Source: Peribacillus sp. Bi96
GTDB taxonomy: Bacteria > Bacillota > Bacilli > Bacillales > DSM-1321
DNA length: 64,000 nucleotides
Assembly: GCF_918698115.1 (NCBI RefSeq)
Contig: NZ_CAKKLV010000012.1
Location: 62,001 to 126,000 of the forward strand
Direction: 5' to 3'
Shown here: positions 8,231 to 17,862 of the stretch, in pieces
Layout of the letters: the number at the start of each line of letters is the position of its first letter
How positions within the stretch are numbered: the first letter of the stretch is position 1
Translations under genes and position numbers: made by a program
Notes under the pieces: model-generated
Databases searched by the model: none
What the model saw: the letters and a program-made list of their open reading frames with translations, nothing else
What the model was told of the DNA's origin: nothing

Positions 8231-8328
8231 TGGTCTTCACTGTCGGGTAGTAAGAATGATTTCATGTTAATCCAATCTATGGTCTTCACTGTCGGGTAGT
8301 AAGAATGATTTCATGTTAATCCAATCTA
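8231..8328. repeat. Perfect 49-bp tandem duplication
   Basis: The 49 bases at 8231-8279 are repeated exactly and immediately at 8280-8328. The block lies between the DinB gene and the 3' end of the peptide-transport operon and contains no reading frame of note. Perfect identity suggests a recent slippage duplication. Confidence 0.95.
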
Positions 8329-8363
8329 TGTTCATCGGTAAACGTCCGGCAGCTCCACAATTT

Positions 8364-9329
8364 TCATACATAATGACAGGCCGTGAAATGTTCATTTCCT
8401 ACATCCCTGAACTCCGGAACCTTTTCGGCACATAGCTCTGTTGCAATCGGACAACGAGTCCGGAACTTACAGCCTGATGGAGGGTTTACCGGACTTGGAA
8501 TGTCGCCTTTTAAAATGATTCGTTCCCGTTTTACACGTGGATCGGGGATGGGAACGGCAGACAATAGCGCTTTCGTATATGGGTGCAAAGGATTATCAAA
8601 AAGTTCCTCTTTAGTTGCCATCTCAACAATATTCCCAAGATACATGATGGCTATTTTTGTGCACAAATGCTCCACCACACTCAAATCATGGGAAATGAAC
8701 AAATAGGAAAGCCCATTTTTCTTACGCAGTTCACTAAAAAGATTAATGATTTGAGCTTGGATGGATACGTCAAGAGCGGCAACAGGTTCATCCATGACAA
8801 GAAATTCGGGATTAAGGGCCATAGCCCTGGCAATGACAATTCTCTGCCTTTGTCCTCCCGAAAATTCGTGCGGATAGCGATCCGCATGATACGGAGACAG
8901 TCCGCAAGTTTCCATGACCTGAAGCACCTTTTCCCTGACGTCCTTATTTGTGGCTAGCCCGTGCTGGACCATGGCTTCGCCGATTGCATCCCCAACACGT
9001 ATACGGGGATTTAAAGAACTGAAAGGGTCCTGAAAAACAAGCTGCGTTTGAACCCTGAGGCGACGCAAGTCTTTTTTGATAAGGCTAAATACATCTTCCC
9101 CTTTAAATCGCACTTCCCCTTCCGTTTTGTCATGAAGGCGTAAAATCGTTTTTCCAATCGTTGATTTTCCGCTTCCCGATTCACCGACTAAACCAAACAC
9201 ATCTCCTTTTTCAATGGTAAACGAGACACCATCGACCGCCTTTACCGATTCATTCTTTTTACTGAAAATCCCTTTTGAACTTGAGTAATATTTTTTTAAG
9301 TTTTTCACTTCCAATAATGTTTCACTCAT
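8364..9329 (-). CDS. Oligopeptide/dipeptide ABC transporter ATP-binding protein (OppF/DppF-type)
   Basis: The 321-residue ATPase has Walker A GESGSGKS (49-56), the Q-loop in LVFQDPFSSLNPR, signature FSGGQRQR, Walker B FLVMDEP and the switch His in LFISHDLS. The C-terminal extension with CKFRTRCPIATELC and a final ACHYV is the Cys-rich tail of peptide-type importers. It is the last gene of a five-gene operon and overlaps the OppD-type gene by four bases (ATGA). It supplies one of two ATPase subunits for peptide (or nickel/opine-like) import at the membrane. Confidence 0.92.
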   Translation of the reverse strand: MSETLLEVKNLKKYYSSSKGIFSKKNESVKAVDGVSFTIEKGDVFGLVGESGSGKSTIGKTILRLHDKTEGEVRFKGEDVFSLIKKDLRRLRVQTQLVFQDPFSSLNPRIRVGDAIGEAMVQHGLATNKDVREKVLQVMETCGLSPYHADRYPHEFSGGQRQRIVIARAMALNPEFLVMDEPVAALDVSIQAQIINLFSELRKKNGLSYLFISHDLSVVEHLCTKIAIMYLGNIVEMATKEELFDNPLHPYTKALLSAVPIPDPRVKRERIILKGDIPSPVNPPSGCKFRTRCPIATELCAEKVPEFRDVGNEHFTACHYV

Positions 9330-10309
9330 CGAACGGCCTCCCCCTCATATAGATAGCAGCTCACACTATGATTGGCAGATGTTTCTTTCAGTTCAGGGTG
9401 CTTTTTCAAGCAAATATCCATACGATGTTCGCAACGGTCAGCAAAATAGCAGGAGTCCGACAGCTCAGCCAGATTCGGAACCTGCCCTGCGATCGTAAAT
9501 AGTGATTCCTTGCGTTCCCCAATAAGTGGCTTTGCCTTCAATAGTCCCTTTGTATAGGGATGCTGGGGATTTGTATACATCTCCATGACTGGTCCTCGCT
9601 CCACGATTTTTCCAGCATACATGACAATCACATAATCTGCCATTTCCGCTACCACTCCAAGATCATGCGTAATAAGCAAAATGGATGTATTGAGTTCCTT
9701 TTTTATATCCCGCAATATATCAAGGATTTGGGCCTGGATGGTTACATCAAGAGCAGTCGTCGGTTCATCTGCGATAATGAGCCTTGGATTGCAGCTAATG
9801 GCAATGCCGATCATTATACGTTGAAGCATCCCCCCGCTTAGTTCGTGGGGATACATGTTGATTATCTTCTCGGAGTTTGGTATCCCAAGCAACGTAATGA
9901 GTTCCTGTGCCTTCTTATAAGCATCCTTTCGGCTTAGAAGCAAGTGTTCCTGCAGAGGTTCAATCATCTGCTGGCCAATCGTGTAAACCGGATTTAACGA
10001 CGTCATCGGCTCCTGAAAGATCATGCCGATATCATTTCCGCGAAGGCGGTTTATTTCTTTTTTGCTCATTTCCAACAGATTACGTCCGGCAAAATTCACC
10101 TCGCCGTTTTCAATTTTGCCGGACTCAGGAATCAACTGCATGATGGATAGCGAAGTTATGCTTTTTCCGCAGCCCGACTCCCCAACGATGCAAACCGTTT
10201 CCTGTTCGCCAATTGAAAAGCTCACGTTGTTCACTGCTTTTACAACGCCTTCTTCTGTATAAAAATTCGTTTCAAGATTTTTCACTTCCAATAGAGCTTC
10301 ACTCAACAT
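9326..10309 (-). CDS. Oligopeptide/dipeptide ABC transporter ATP-binding protein (OppD/DppD-type)
   Basis: I choose ATG 10309 (MLSEALLEVKNLETNF), which follows AAGGTAGGTG; an alternative GTG at 10315 abuts the upstream stop. Walker A GESGCGKS, Q-loop MIFQEPMTSLNPVY, signature LSGGMLQR and Walker B IIADEP are intact. The C-terminal domain has SLFTIAGQVPNL and a DSCYFADRCEHRMDICLKKHP Cys cluster typical of OppD/DppD. It works as a heterodimer with the OppF-type subunit encoded directly downstream. Confidence 0.92.
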   Translation of the reverse strand: MLSEALLEVKNLETNFYTEEGVVKAVNNVSFSIGEQETVCIVGESGCGKSITSLSIMQLIPESGKIENGEVNFAGRNLLEMSKKEINRLRGNDIGMIFQEPMTSLNPVYTIGQQMIEPLQEHLLLSRKDAYKKAQELITLLGIPNSEKIINMYPHELSGGMLQRIMIGIAISCNPRLIIADEPTTALDVTIQAQILDILRDIKKELNTSILLITHDLGVVAEMADYVIVMYAGKIVERGPVMEMYTNPQHPYTKGLLKAKPLIGERKESLFTIAGQVPNLAELSDSCYFADRCEHRMDICLKKHPELKETSANHSVSCYLYEGEAVR

Positions 10310-10315
10310 CCACAC

Positions 10316-11239
10316 CTACCTTTTCATTTTCGGATCCAGCGCATCCCTCAATCCGTCTCCCAATAAATTAATGGACACCACTGTTAAAAAGATCGTTAAT
10401 CCAGGTGGAATCCATAGCCATGGTCGCTTTCGGAAGTCCATATAATTATTGGCGGCGTCCATCATATTCCCCCAAGAAGGTGTAGGAGGAACGACTCCCA
10501 GCCCAAGAAAGCTCAACGCCGATTCACTGAGTATCGAACCCGCCACATTTAAGGTTGCCACAACAAGCAACAATGGCAGAGTATTCGGAATCAGATGATG
10601 GAATATCTTTCGTCTGTCGCTTAATCCAAGAACTTCCGTTGCTTGCATGAAGGGCTGCTCCCTTAAGGATAAAATCTGCCCCCGCACAAGTCTTGCAAGC
10701 GCCGGCCAGCCGACAACGCTTAGCATGATCATGATGATGTACAGCCTGTATTCGGATGGGACCTTCCACTCGGAAAGGATGGCTCCCATGATCAGCAGCA
10801 GCGGCAATCCCGGAATGGACATTAATATATCCGCGAGACGCATGATGACCAAATCAACGACTCCGCGATAAAAGCCAGAAACGGCACCAAGAAATGCTCC
10901 GATTACAATGGATAGGAACATGGAAGCAAGACCTATCGTTAACGAGATCTGTCCTGCCATCATCAGCCTTGTCAGGACATCTCGGCCATAATTGTCCGTC
11001 CCAAGCCAATGGGAGGCACTTGGCGGCCGATTGGCATAGGCAATATCTGTCCTATCAAGAATATAGGGCGAAAAATACGGCCCGACAAAACTAAGCAAAA
11101 ACATGAATATGAGAAAAAATAAACTGATCATCGCCAATTTGTTCTTTTTTAGGCGACGATAGGTCTGTTTCCATAATGAAGGGGATTTAACCTTCACCGG
11201 TTTCTTCTCCTTATAGATTAATTGTTTGACAGTCTCCAT
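10316..11239 (-). CDS. Oligopeptide/dipeptide ABC transporter permease (OppC/DppC-type)
   Basis: The second ATG (11239, METVKQLIYK) has the better spacing from AGGGGG; the first (11245) directly touches it. The ~307-residue protein has the N-terminal OppC motif with a TM segment (about 35-57), the periplasmic HWLGTDNYGRDVL motif of DppC/OppC proteins, and the EAA loop ARLVRGQILSLREQPFMQATEVLGLSDRR. About six membrane segments are visible. The gene lies four bases after the OppB-type permease gene. Confidence 0.92.
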   Translation of the reverse strand: METVKQLIYKEKKPVKVKSPSLWKQTYRRLKKNKLAMISLFFLIFMFLLSFVGPYFSPYILDRTDIAYANRPPSASHWLGTDNYGRDVLTRLMMAGQISLTIGLASMFLSIVIGAFLGAVSGFYRGVVDLVIMRLADILMSIPGLPLLLIMGAILSEWKVPSEYRLYIIMIMLSVVGWPALARLVRGQILSLREQPFMQATEVLGLSDRRKIFHHLIPNTLPLLLVVATLNVAGSILSESALSFLGLGVVPPTPSWGNMMDAANNYMDFRKRPWLWIPPGLTIFLTVVSINLLGDGLRDALDPKMKR

Positions 11240-11249
11240 TTTCATCCCC

Positions 11250-12206
11250 CTATTTCAGCCTGATTCTCGGATCGACCGCTGCGTACGTCACATCAGCAAG
11301 AAAATTACCGATGATGGTAAGGCAGGAAAGAAACAGAGTGAATGCCATCAGGACAGGGTAATCCCGGAAACTGACTGATTCAAGTTGAATTCTCCCTACT
11401 CCAGGCCAATTGAAGATCTGTTCCATGATGATCGCCCCGGAAAAAAGCCCAGGCAATTCAAAGGCAAGCAGCGTAATGACTGGAAGAATGGCATTTTTAA
11501 GAGCATGCTTAAAGATAACCACACTTTCCTTTAACCCTTTTGCCCTTGCCGTACGGATATAATCCTGGCGGATCACCTCAAGCATTCCGGTCCGAAAATA
11601 ACGGGTAAGGGACCCGATGCTTAGCAGCGTTAAAATGGTTACCGGTAATATCATATGCTTGCCAACCTCGAGAATATAGGCAAACCCAGTGCTGTTACTC
11701 CCCGTATCAATCATGCCGCCGACCGGCAGGATTTTCAGATCCACACCAAACCATTTTATGAATAGCAGACTGATGAAAAAGGAAGGGAACGACATGGCGG
11801 CAAATACGAAAAATGTAACGATCCCATCCAACAATGAGTATTGCTTAATGGCAGAAAGAACACCGGTCAAAAGGGCGATGGTCCACGTCAGGAACAACGC
11901 GAGCAACGCCACTATAAATGAGTTCCACACATATTTATTTAGCAGCGAAGTTACACTTTCCTGATGTTTTAAGGAGTAACCGAGATTCCCTTGAAACACA
12001 TTCCCTAGCCATGTGAAATAGCGCTGCAGCATGGGCTGGTCAAGTCCGTATAACGCCTTCAGCTCCTGAGCCCTTTCGGGTGTGAGACTTAAGTTGGAAT
12101 CGATATAATCACCAGGAAGCATGGCAAATAAAAAGAAAATGATAAATGACGTTCCAAACAAAATAATGATCATTTGTATAAATCGTTGCAGCACATATTG
12201 TTTCAC
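11250..12206 (-). CDS. Oligopeptide/dipeptide ABC transporter permease (OppB/DppB-type)
   Basis: This 318-residue integral membrane protein begins MKQYVLQRFIQMIIILFGTS. It contains the LMALYGLDQP-type motif of OppB (here KALYGLDQPMLQRY), six membrane segments and the EAA motif RTGMLEVIRQDYIRTARAKGL. It pairs with the OppC-type permease downstream. A hairpin in the 62-bp gap to the binding-protein gene may lower permease expression relative to the binding protein. Confidence 0.92.
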   Translation of the reverse strand: MKQYVLQRFIQMIIILFGTSFIIFFLFAMLPGDYIDSNLSLTPERAQELKALYGLDQPMLQRYFTWLGNVFQGNLGYSLKHQESVTSLLNKYVWNSFIVALLALFLTWTIALLTGVLSAIKQYSLLDGIVTFFVFAAMSFPSFFISLLFIKWFGVDLKILPVGGMIDTGSNSTGFAYILEVGKHMILPVTILTLLSIGSLTRYFRTGMLEVIRQDYIRTARAKGLKESVVIFKHALKNAILPVITLLAFELPGLFSGAIIMEQIFNWPGVGRIQLESVSFRDYPVLMAFTLFLSCLTIIGNFLADVTYAAVDPRIRLK

Positions 12207-12227
12207 CTGGTAATTCCCCTTTGCAGA

Positions 12228-12258
12228 TAAAATGCCCAGCTATGCGCCAGGCATTTTA
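12228..12258 (-). terminator. Intercistronic hairpin between binding protein and permease genes
   Basis: A 9-bp stem (TAAAATGCC at 12228-12236 with 12250-12258) sits between the first and second genes of the operon. Without a long T-run it is probably an attenuating or mRNA-stabilising structure, as is common after solute-binding-protein genes. Confidence 0.5.
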
Positions 12259-12268
12259 CATCTTACTT

Positions 12269-13981
12269 TTAAATTGAAATATTCGGTAAGCTAGAGCCTA
12301 TGCCTGTATAGTTGTCAGGAACCAATCCTTCGATTTGTCCGCTGATCGCTCTTGCACTCTGGCGGTAATGAATGAGGATATATGGCGGATCCTGTGTAAA
12401 TTCCTTATAGAGTTCATGATATAATCCTTTACGTTTTTCGATATCAAGAGTGCCTAATCCTTCTTGAATCAATTTATCAACTTTAGGATTGGAATAACCC
12501 ACATAGTTATTAGGGTTATCGGTCGAAAGGTCTTCCACTGTATCGCTCGGGTCAAGGATTTGTGATGTGGATACCGCTGCAAAATCATACTCTTTTGCGG
12601 ATAGCTTGGATACAAGGGCATTGAAGTCCGTTATTTCCGGTTCGAATTGAATGCCAATGTCAGAGTAATTTTCTTTAGCGATTGGAATCACGGCATCTTC
12701 AGCATCTGCAGTCAGATAGCGGATTTTCAGTTGTACGCCGTCTTTTTCACGGATCCCATTTTCCCCGATCTTCCAGCCAGCTTTATCCAGAAGTTCTTTT
12801 GCTTTCTTTGCATCAAATTCATATTGTGTGACGCCTTCATTGTCGTAGGCCCATGAAACTGGAGAAACCGGAACGTCTGCTACCTGCCCAAAGCCTTTAA
12901 ATCGTACGTCGACAATTTTCTGGCGGTCCATTCCATATAGCAGTGCCTGGCGTACTTCTTTATCCTTAAATTGCGGTCGCGTATTATTTACATAAATCAA
13001 CCCGTAATCATTCACTGGGGCCACTTGCACATTGGCAAATTTCAAGCTTTCCAATTGCCCTACTGTGTCATCATCAGCCGGAAAGCTTGCATAATCAAGC
13101 TCACCCGTTTCGAACTGCTGAAGAGAAGTGGCTTTATCGATGATTTTATAAATCAGGTTTTCCGTTTTAGGTTTCCCGTTGTAATACTTACCGTTCGCCG
13201 TATAGCGAATTTCCTGACCAGGTACATATTTAGAGAACACATATGGTCCCGCACCAAGTGGTTTTGAATACAGCTCTTTTAAGTAATCCAATTTACCATA
13301 TTCATAGTCTTTTCCGTAATATGCCTTGGAAAGCACCTGGCCTCCAAGAATTAATAATGCCTTCGCATTTACTTTTTCAGTCGTAATTTCAATCCTTTGG
13401 TCATCCAATACTTTAATGCCTTCTATCGATTTTGCTTTGCCTTCTTTATACTCTTTACCTCCTTTGATTTCTGCTAAAGAAATGTCCTGATATCCAGTGT
13501 AAGCAGGATCATGAAGAAGAGTAAGCGTAAACGCAACATCATCTGCCGTAACCGGGGAGCCATCGCTGAATTTGGCGTTTTTCCTCAGATGAAACGTATA
13601 GGTCAATTGATCTTTAGAAGTATCCCAGCTCTCTGCCAGAATCGGAACCGGTTTTCCATCTTTATCAAGGTCCACAAGCGGTGAGAAAATTGGCGTCGTT
13701 ACGTTGCCATCCCATCCATTTTCATAAAAATAAGGAAGGAACACCCCTCCTGGAGCTGATATGCCTGCAACAAACGTATCTTTTCTTGCTTTGGTTTTAT
13801 CAGGCAAAACAGACAAGTCTGTTGCTTTATAGCTTTTTTCCTCTGCCTTTTCTACAGTGACATCGTCTTTTTTTTGCTCGCTATCCTTTGTCTCTTCATC
13901 CCCTGAACTGCTTAATGCACATGCTGATAAAAGCAATAACAAACCAATTAAAAGAATAAGACCACTGATTCCTTTTTTCAT
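12269..13981 (-). CDS. Peptide-type ABC transporter substrate-binding lipoprotein (family 5)
   Basis: The ATG at 13981 (MKKGISGLILLIGLL) follows GGGGG at good spacing. The 570-residue protein has a lipoprotein signal with lipobox LLSAC, a Ser/Glu/Lys linker, then a family 5 binding domain (TYTFHLRKNAKFSDGSPVTADDV, the SBP_bac_5 signature). It ends with the usual TQDPPYILIHYR region. It delivers peptides, or another ligand of this large class, to the permease encoded downstream. As the first gene of the operon it is preceded by a good sigma-A promoter at 14095-14123. Confidence 0.92.
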   Translation of the reverse strand: MKKGISGLILLIGLLLLLSACALSSSGDEETKDSEQKKDDVTVEKAEEKSYKATDLSVLPDKTKARKDTFVAGISAPGGVFLPYFYENGWDGNVTTPIFSPLVDLDKDGKPVPILAESWDTSKDQLTYTFHLRKNAKFSDGSPVTADDVAFTLTLLHDPAYTGYQDISLAEIKGGKEYKEGKAKSIEGIKVLDDQRIEITTEKVNAKALLILGGQVLSKAYYGKDYEYGKLDYLKELYSKPLGAGPYVFSKYVPGQEIRYTANGKYYNGKPKTENLIYKIIDKATSLQQFETGELDYASFPADDDTVGQLESLKFANVQVAPVNDYGLIYVNNTRPQFKDKEVRQALLYGMDRQKIVDVRFKGFGQVADVPVSPVSWAYDNEGVTQYEFDAKKAKELLDKAGWKIGENGIREKDGVQLKIRYLTADAEDAVIPIAKENYSDIGIQFEPEITDFNALVSKLSAKEYDFAAVSTSQILDPSDTVEDLSTDNPNNYVGYSNPKVDKLIQEGLGTLDIEKRKGLYHELYKEFTQDPPYILIHYRQSARAISGQIEGLVPDNYTGIGSSLPNISI

Positions 13982-14094
13982 TCCCAAACCCCCATTCATT
14001 TTTCACACTCCCTGCCACTATGTATTACCATGCGAAATCGGCAAATGAATTTAAAGCTTATTATTCTGACAGGTTTTGTGTGATTTATCTTGTA

Positions 14095-14123
14095 AGCTTA
14101 CTTAAACTAGATAATTTTGTCAA
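14095..14123 (-). promoter_or_regulatory. Sigma-A-type promoter of the peptide transport operon
   Basis: On the minus strand TTGACA (14123-14118) is separated by 17 bp from TAAGCT (14100-14095). The -10 box is part of a GTAAGCTTAC palindrome (14092-14101) that could also be a regulator site. The rest of the 14,000-14,328 interval holds only short hairpins and nothing else I can name. Confidence 0.6.
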
Positions 14124-14328
14124 TAAATACTTTTGATTACAACCAGGGAAAATAAAGGACTTTATATGAGTGACGGCTAGCATCTTTTTTAAAACACGGT
14201 TTATAAAAAATAAATGCCTATTAAAGGCATCATAGAAATCTCGGATTACTACGCGATGGGAACGTCACGACGAAAATGTTTCAAGAGTAGAAATTTGTGG
14301 AAAACCAATAATATGGGAGGGATACGTA

Positions 14329-14913
14329 ATGTTATCTAAAAAACCAGCATCAAGAATGATTAGCGCCGCCATTCTAACCGGTTCTCTTTTAGGGGCAGGA
14401 GCATCATTTTCAACAGAACCGGTTGAAGCTGCATCCAAAATAGATTCCACTTCTAGCACAGCAAAGGAACACGCCGTTACCACCTTACATGAAATCTACA
14501 ATAAAGCCTTTTCAGGGGAAATGCCTTATACGGCAACGGGTTTGAAAATTAAAGAAAATACCCAACAAGAAGTATATGCTACATTCGGTTCTCCCCCTGA
14601 ACCAGGGAATGCCGATGAAGCTTTTGACTATTACCATGCAGAAATGGGACATCCAGGATTTGCCTTTGCTTATAATGAAGACAAGGTCATCTCTCAAATC
14701 CGGTATTTTGGGACAAATGTAGAACGGGACCATAACCTAGGAGGCATCACTCCTAAAGTTTTAGGGAAACAACTCGGTAGAGCGGACCAAATACGCCATA
14801 TATACAGTACGAATGAAATCAACTATATCTACAAGACAGGTGATTATGAACTTCAATTCATCGTAGGTGAAGATCAAACCGTAAATCATATCAATTTACT
14901 TGAGGCTAAATAA
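14329..14913 (+). CDS. YjgB-like secreted protein (DUF4309)
   Basis: The 194-residue protein starts with a signal peptide (SRMISAAILTGSLLGAGASF, probable cleavage near VEAA). It continues with a DUF4309 domain recognisable by EIYNKAFSGEMPYTATGLKI, GSPPEPGNADEAFDYY and the C-terminal YIYKTGDYELQFIV. B. subtilis YjgB has the same architecture; its function is not known. It carries its own terminator and so is probably monocistronic. The strong GGGAGGG ribosome binding site supports the start. Confidence 0.8.
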   Translation: MLSKKPASRMISAAILTGSLLGAGASFSTEPVEAASKIDSTSSTAKEHAVTTLHEIYNKAFSGEMPYTATGLKIKENTQQEVYATFGSPPEPGNADEAFDYYHAEMGHPGFAFAYNEDKVISQIRYFGTNVERDHNLGGITPKVLGKQLGRADQIRHIYSTNEINYIYKTGDYELQFIVGEDQTVNHINLLEAK

Positions 14914-14933
14914 ACTTCAATATTCTTCTTCGC

Positions 14934-14967
14934 AGGTTGTAGAGATTTTTCTCTGCAACCTTTTTTT
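14934..14967 (+). terminator. Terminator after the YjgB-like gene
   Basis: A 12-bp stem with one wobble (14934-14945 with 14950-14961) is followed by seven T residues. Confidence 0.9.
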
Positions 14968-15152
14968 CTAGCTCCCTCCCTCATTCTCTATCAAACTCAC
15001 AATTAATTTTCCAGGTTTTTTTGATAGTCTTCAATGGAACCTTAACCGTTCATCCATTTACAAAAACCATACTCTTCCCAAACAGATTATTAATATTTTT
15101 ACAATAAAATTAGCTTGTTCCATATTATTTCATTATTTGGAGGTGCGGAAAA

Positions 15153-16739
15153 ATGATAAGTAAGTTCAAATCATTCACAGGATTGGTTCTTAGCATGGCC
15201 ATCCTTTCTCAAGGTCTTCCGGTCGCTGCAAAAGATGCAGAAGAAAACAACAAGTTAAATCCTGGAGGCAGATGGTTAAAAGGGGAATATCATGTCCATA
15301 CCACGCAGTCCGACGATGCCGAAGAATCTCAAACCCTCGAGAGCGTCCTAAATAACGCATTTCACAAGTATGAGATGGATTGGATGGGAATTTCCGACCA
15401 CTTGAGAATGTCTTCAAGGGATGATGAGGGACATCTGATACCAGGCGGACCGATTCCGCTTTCTCAGGGAATCATTCAATATCAAGCCCCGAAAATGGAA
15501 CAACTGCAAAAAGAGGGCAAATATAAAAATAAAGTCATCTTTTCGGGCTTCGAATGGGACATGCCCACCTATGAACATGTCGGCATAGGAATTTTGGGAA
15601 ATCAGTCAGGATCATCGAAAAGTCTGAAAGCCGGCAATCAGTTCGAGTATTTGTTCACCAACCAAAATGAAAAGATGTTTGATCCTGCGGATGTAGCCGT
15701 TTGGAAAGCCCAAGATCAAAGGGCCAATAAGACACCAGAGGATGCTCGAACAGCTTTGGCATGGCTTGAGAAGAATTATAAGCATACAAGTTATGCCATT
15801 TTGAACCATCCATCAAGAAAAAGGGTGTACAACATATCTGATTTCCGCGACTTTAACAATATCGCGCCGGATGTCATGTTCGGATTTGAAGGGATGCCGG
15901 GAAACCAGATGGAGCCAGACAGAGGTGGCTTAAACCTGACAACGCCCGAAAACAGGACCTATGGCGGTTCCGATTACATGCTTGCTAAGGTAGGTGGTGC
16001 ATGGGATGCGCTGCTTGGTGAAGGTCGTCAGTTCTGGACCTTTTCCAATTCGGACTCTCATTTCGAAATCAGTCAAAACCGACTTTACTCCAGCGGATAC
16101 TGGCCTGGCGAATATTCCAAGAATTATACTTGGGTGAAAGGTTCAACGATGCAATCCGTCCTTGACGGCATGCGATCAGGGAAATCCTTCTCCGTTTTCG
16201 GTGACTTGATCAACGCCCTTGATTTCCAAGCTAAAACCGGACATAACAAGGTGGATATGGGTGGGGACCTTAAAGTGAAGGAAGGACAATTGGTCAAGAT
16301 CACCATCCGATTTAAGAGCCCCGAAAAGAACAACAACGGGGACGCTGTCAAGGTGGATCATGTGGATTTAATTTCGGGGGAAGTAACCGGAAAAGCTGTG
16401 CCAGGTACACCTGCTTATAATAAAGCCACCAATGATACGACCAAAGTGGTTAAACGCTTTACAAGTAAAGACTGGAAAATTGATAACGAAGGCTACCATT
16501 CCATCACTTACAAAGTCAAAGCGAGCAAGGATCAATATTTCCGTTTGCGAGGCACGAATTTAGCGGAAAATGTCTCTGGAGAAACGATTGACGGTGAACC
16601 GCTGATCGATACAAAGACAGACATTGAGGATAACGAAACACGTTTTACCGAAATCAACAAACGTAACTATAAAGACCTTTGGTTCTATTCGAATCCTATT
16701 TTCGTTAGCGTTGAGGATAGAAAGCATGTCATACATTAA
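15153..16739 (+). CDS. Secreted PHP-domain (CehA/McbA-like) metallohydrolase
   Basis: The 528-residue protein has a signal peptide (hydrophobic 8-26) and a PHP-type metal-binding core: KGEYHVHTTQSDD (His47, His49), WMGISDHL, LNHPSR and FSNSDSHFE. This arrangement fits the CehA/McbA branch of the PHP superfamily, whose members hydrolyse phosphoester or carbamate bonds with two or three metals. The C-terminal third (after about residue 350) looks like a beta-sandwich. Export suggests a role in scavenging or surface modification. It is monocistronic with its own terminator. The substrate is unknown. Confidence 0.78.
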   Translation: MISKFKSFTGLVLSMAILSQGLPVAAKDAEENNKLNPGGRWLKGEYHVHTTQSDDAEESQTLESVLNNAFHKYEMDWMGISDHLRMSSRDDEGHLIPGGPIPLSQGIIQYQAPKMEQLQKEGKYKNKVIFSGFEWDMPTYEHVGIGILGNQSGSSKSLKAGNQFEYLFTNQNEKMFDPADVAVWKAQDQRANKTPEDARTALAWLEKNYKHTSYAILNHPSRKRVYNISDFRDFNNIAPDVMFGFEGMPGNQMEPDRGGLNLTTPENRTYGGSDYMLAKVGGAWDALLGEGRQFWTFSNSDSHFEISQNRLYSSGYWPGEYSKNYTWVKGSTMQSVLDGMRSGKSFSVFGDLINALDFQAKTGHNKVDMGGDLKVKEGQLVKITIRFKSPEKNNNGDAVKVDHVDLISGEVTGKAVPGTPAYNKATNDTTKVVKRFTSKDWKIDNEGYHSITYKVKASKDQYFRLRGTNLAENVSGETIDGEPLIDTKTDIEDNETRFTEINKRNYKDLWFYSNPIFVSVEDRKHVIH

Positions 16740-16770
16740 GTAATAAAAATGTTCCGACGGTCCAAAATAG

Positions 16771-16810
16771 ACTCTCATCCGCCTGCTAATCTACGTGGAT
16801 GAGAGTTTTT
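16771..16810 (+). terminator. Terminator after the PHP-domain gene
   Basis: A 10-bp stem (ACTCTCATCC at 16771-16780 with 16797-16806) is followed by a run of five T. Confidence 0.85.
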
Positions 16811-16964
16811 GCTATATGTAGAAAGTCTTAATGAACATTTCATTTTTATGGAGGACTTCCTTGGAATTCCGGAAGGCAAAACTTGAGTTTTTAATTCACT
16901 TCAATCCATAAAATCCGTATAATTCACCAAGATTTCATAACACTAAAGATACAAGTTATTTTCA

Positions 16965-16993
16965 TTGACTTTTCACCTTTTCTTGTATAGTAT
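16965..16993 (+). promoter_or_regulatory. Promoter of the tcyABC-type operon
   Basis: TTGACT (16965-16970) and TAGTAT (16988-16993) are 17 bp apart, about 45 bp upstream of the binding-protein start. An overlapping TATAGT gives a shorter 15-bp spacer. No riboswitch or T-box was recognised in the short leader. Confidence 0.55.
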
Positions 16994-17037
16994 CACAGAG
17001 TATCAATCCCTATCAGATTACTAGGAGGTTTACCGAA

Positions 17038-17862
17038 ATGAAAAAAATGGTTACACTTTTATCGCTATTGTTAGCATTCACGGTTGTACTTGCCGCTTGT
17101 GGTACAAGTACAAAAGATGAGGCAAATGATACCGGCAATAAATCCTCTTCAAAAGAAAATCTATATGATAAAGTTAAAAAAGATGGCGTATTAACAGTCG
17201 GAACAGAAGGTACATACCCTCCTTTCACATTCCACGATGATTCGGACAAACTAACAGGGTTTGATGTAGAAATAGCTAAAGAAGTGGCAAAACGCCTTGG
17301 AGTGAAAGCTGAATTCAAGGAAACACAATGGGACGGCATGTTTGCAGGATTGGATGCGAAACGTTTTGATATGATCGCAAACCAAGTGGGCATCGATAAA
17401 GACCGTCAAAAGAAATATGATTTCTCTGATCCATATATCCAATCAGGAGCCGTTTTACTTGTTCACAAAGATAATTCGGATATTAAATCATTCGATGACT
17501 TGAAAGGTAAGACTTCTGCTCAATCTTTAACGAGTAACTACAATGAAATAGCCAAATCACATGGTGCTGAAGTTACCGGTATAGAAGGATTTTCCCAGTC
17601 TGTACAGCTTATCGGCTCTAAACGTGTAGATGCTACTATCAATGACAAATTGTCGTACCTTGATTATAAAAAGCAACACCCGGATGCACCTATCAAAGTG
17701 GCAGATGAGGAAGAAAGCGGAGTTGCCAGTGGTTTAATGTTCAGAAAAGACAGCGACAAATTAGTGGAAGAAGTAAACAAAGCATTTAAAGCCATGAAAG
17801 ACGACGGCACGTACGCAAAAATCTCAGATAAATGGTTTGGTGAAGATGTTTCTCCTAAGTAA
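17038..17862 (+). CDS. tcyA: L-cystine-type ABC transporter substrate-binding lipoprotein
   Basis: The 274-residue protein has a lipobox (VLAACG) and the polar amino acid binding fold (SBP_bac_3): [67 protein letters not shown] and a final [11 protein letters not shown]. From memory these blocks are close to B. subtilis TcyA, the cystine-binding protein. It is anchored outside the membrane and feeds the permease/ATPase pair encoded next. The AGGAGG ribosome binding site is strong. The ligand is likely cystine but could be another sulfur amino acid. Confidence 0.88.
   Translation: MKKMVTLLSLLLAFTVVLAACGTSTKDEANDTGNKSSSKENLYDKVKKDGVLTVGTEGTYPPFTFHDDSDKLTGFDVEIAKEVAKRLGVKAEFKETQWDGMFAGLDAKRFDMIANQVGIDKDRQKKYDFSDPYIQSGAVLLVHKDNSDIKSFDDLKGKTSAQSLTSNYNEIAKSHGAEVTGIEGFSQSVQLIGSKRVDATINDKLSYLDYKKQHPDAPIKVADEEESGVASGLMFRKDSDKLVEEVNKAFKAMKDDGTYAKISDKWFGEDVSPK

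Noticed and set aside
16921-17037. T-box or S-box riboswitch before the cystine operon
   Set aside because: The leader after the predicted promoter is only about 45 nt, too short, and no T-box or S-box motif is visible.
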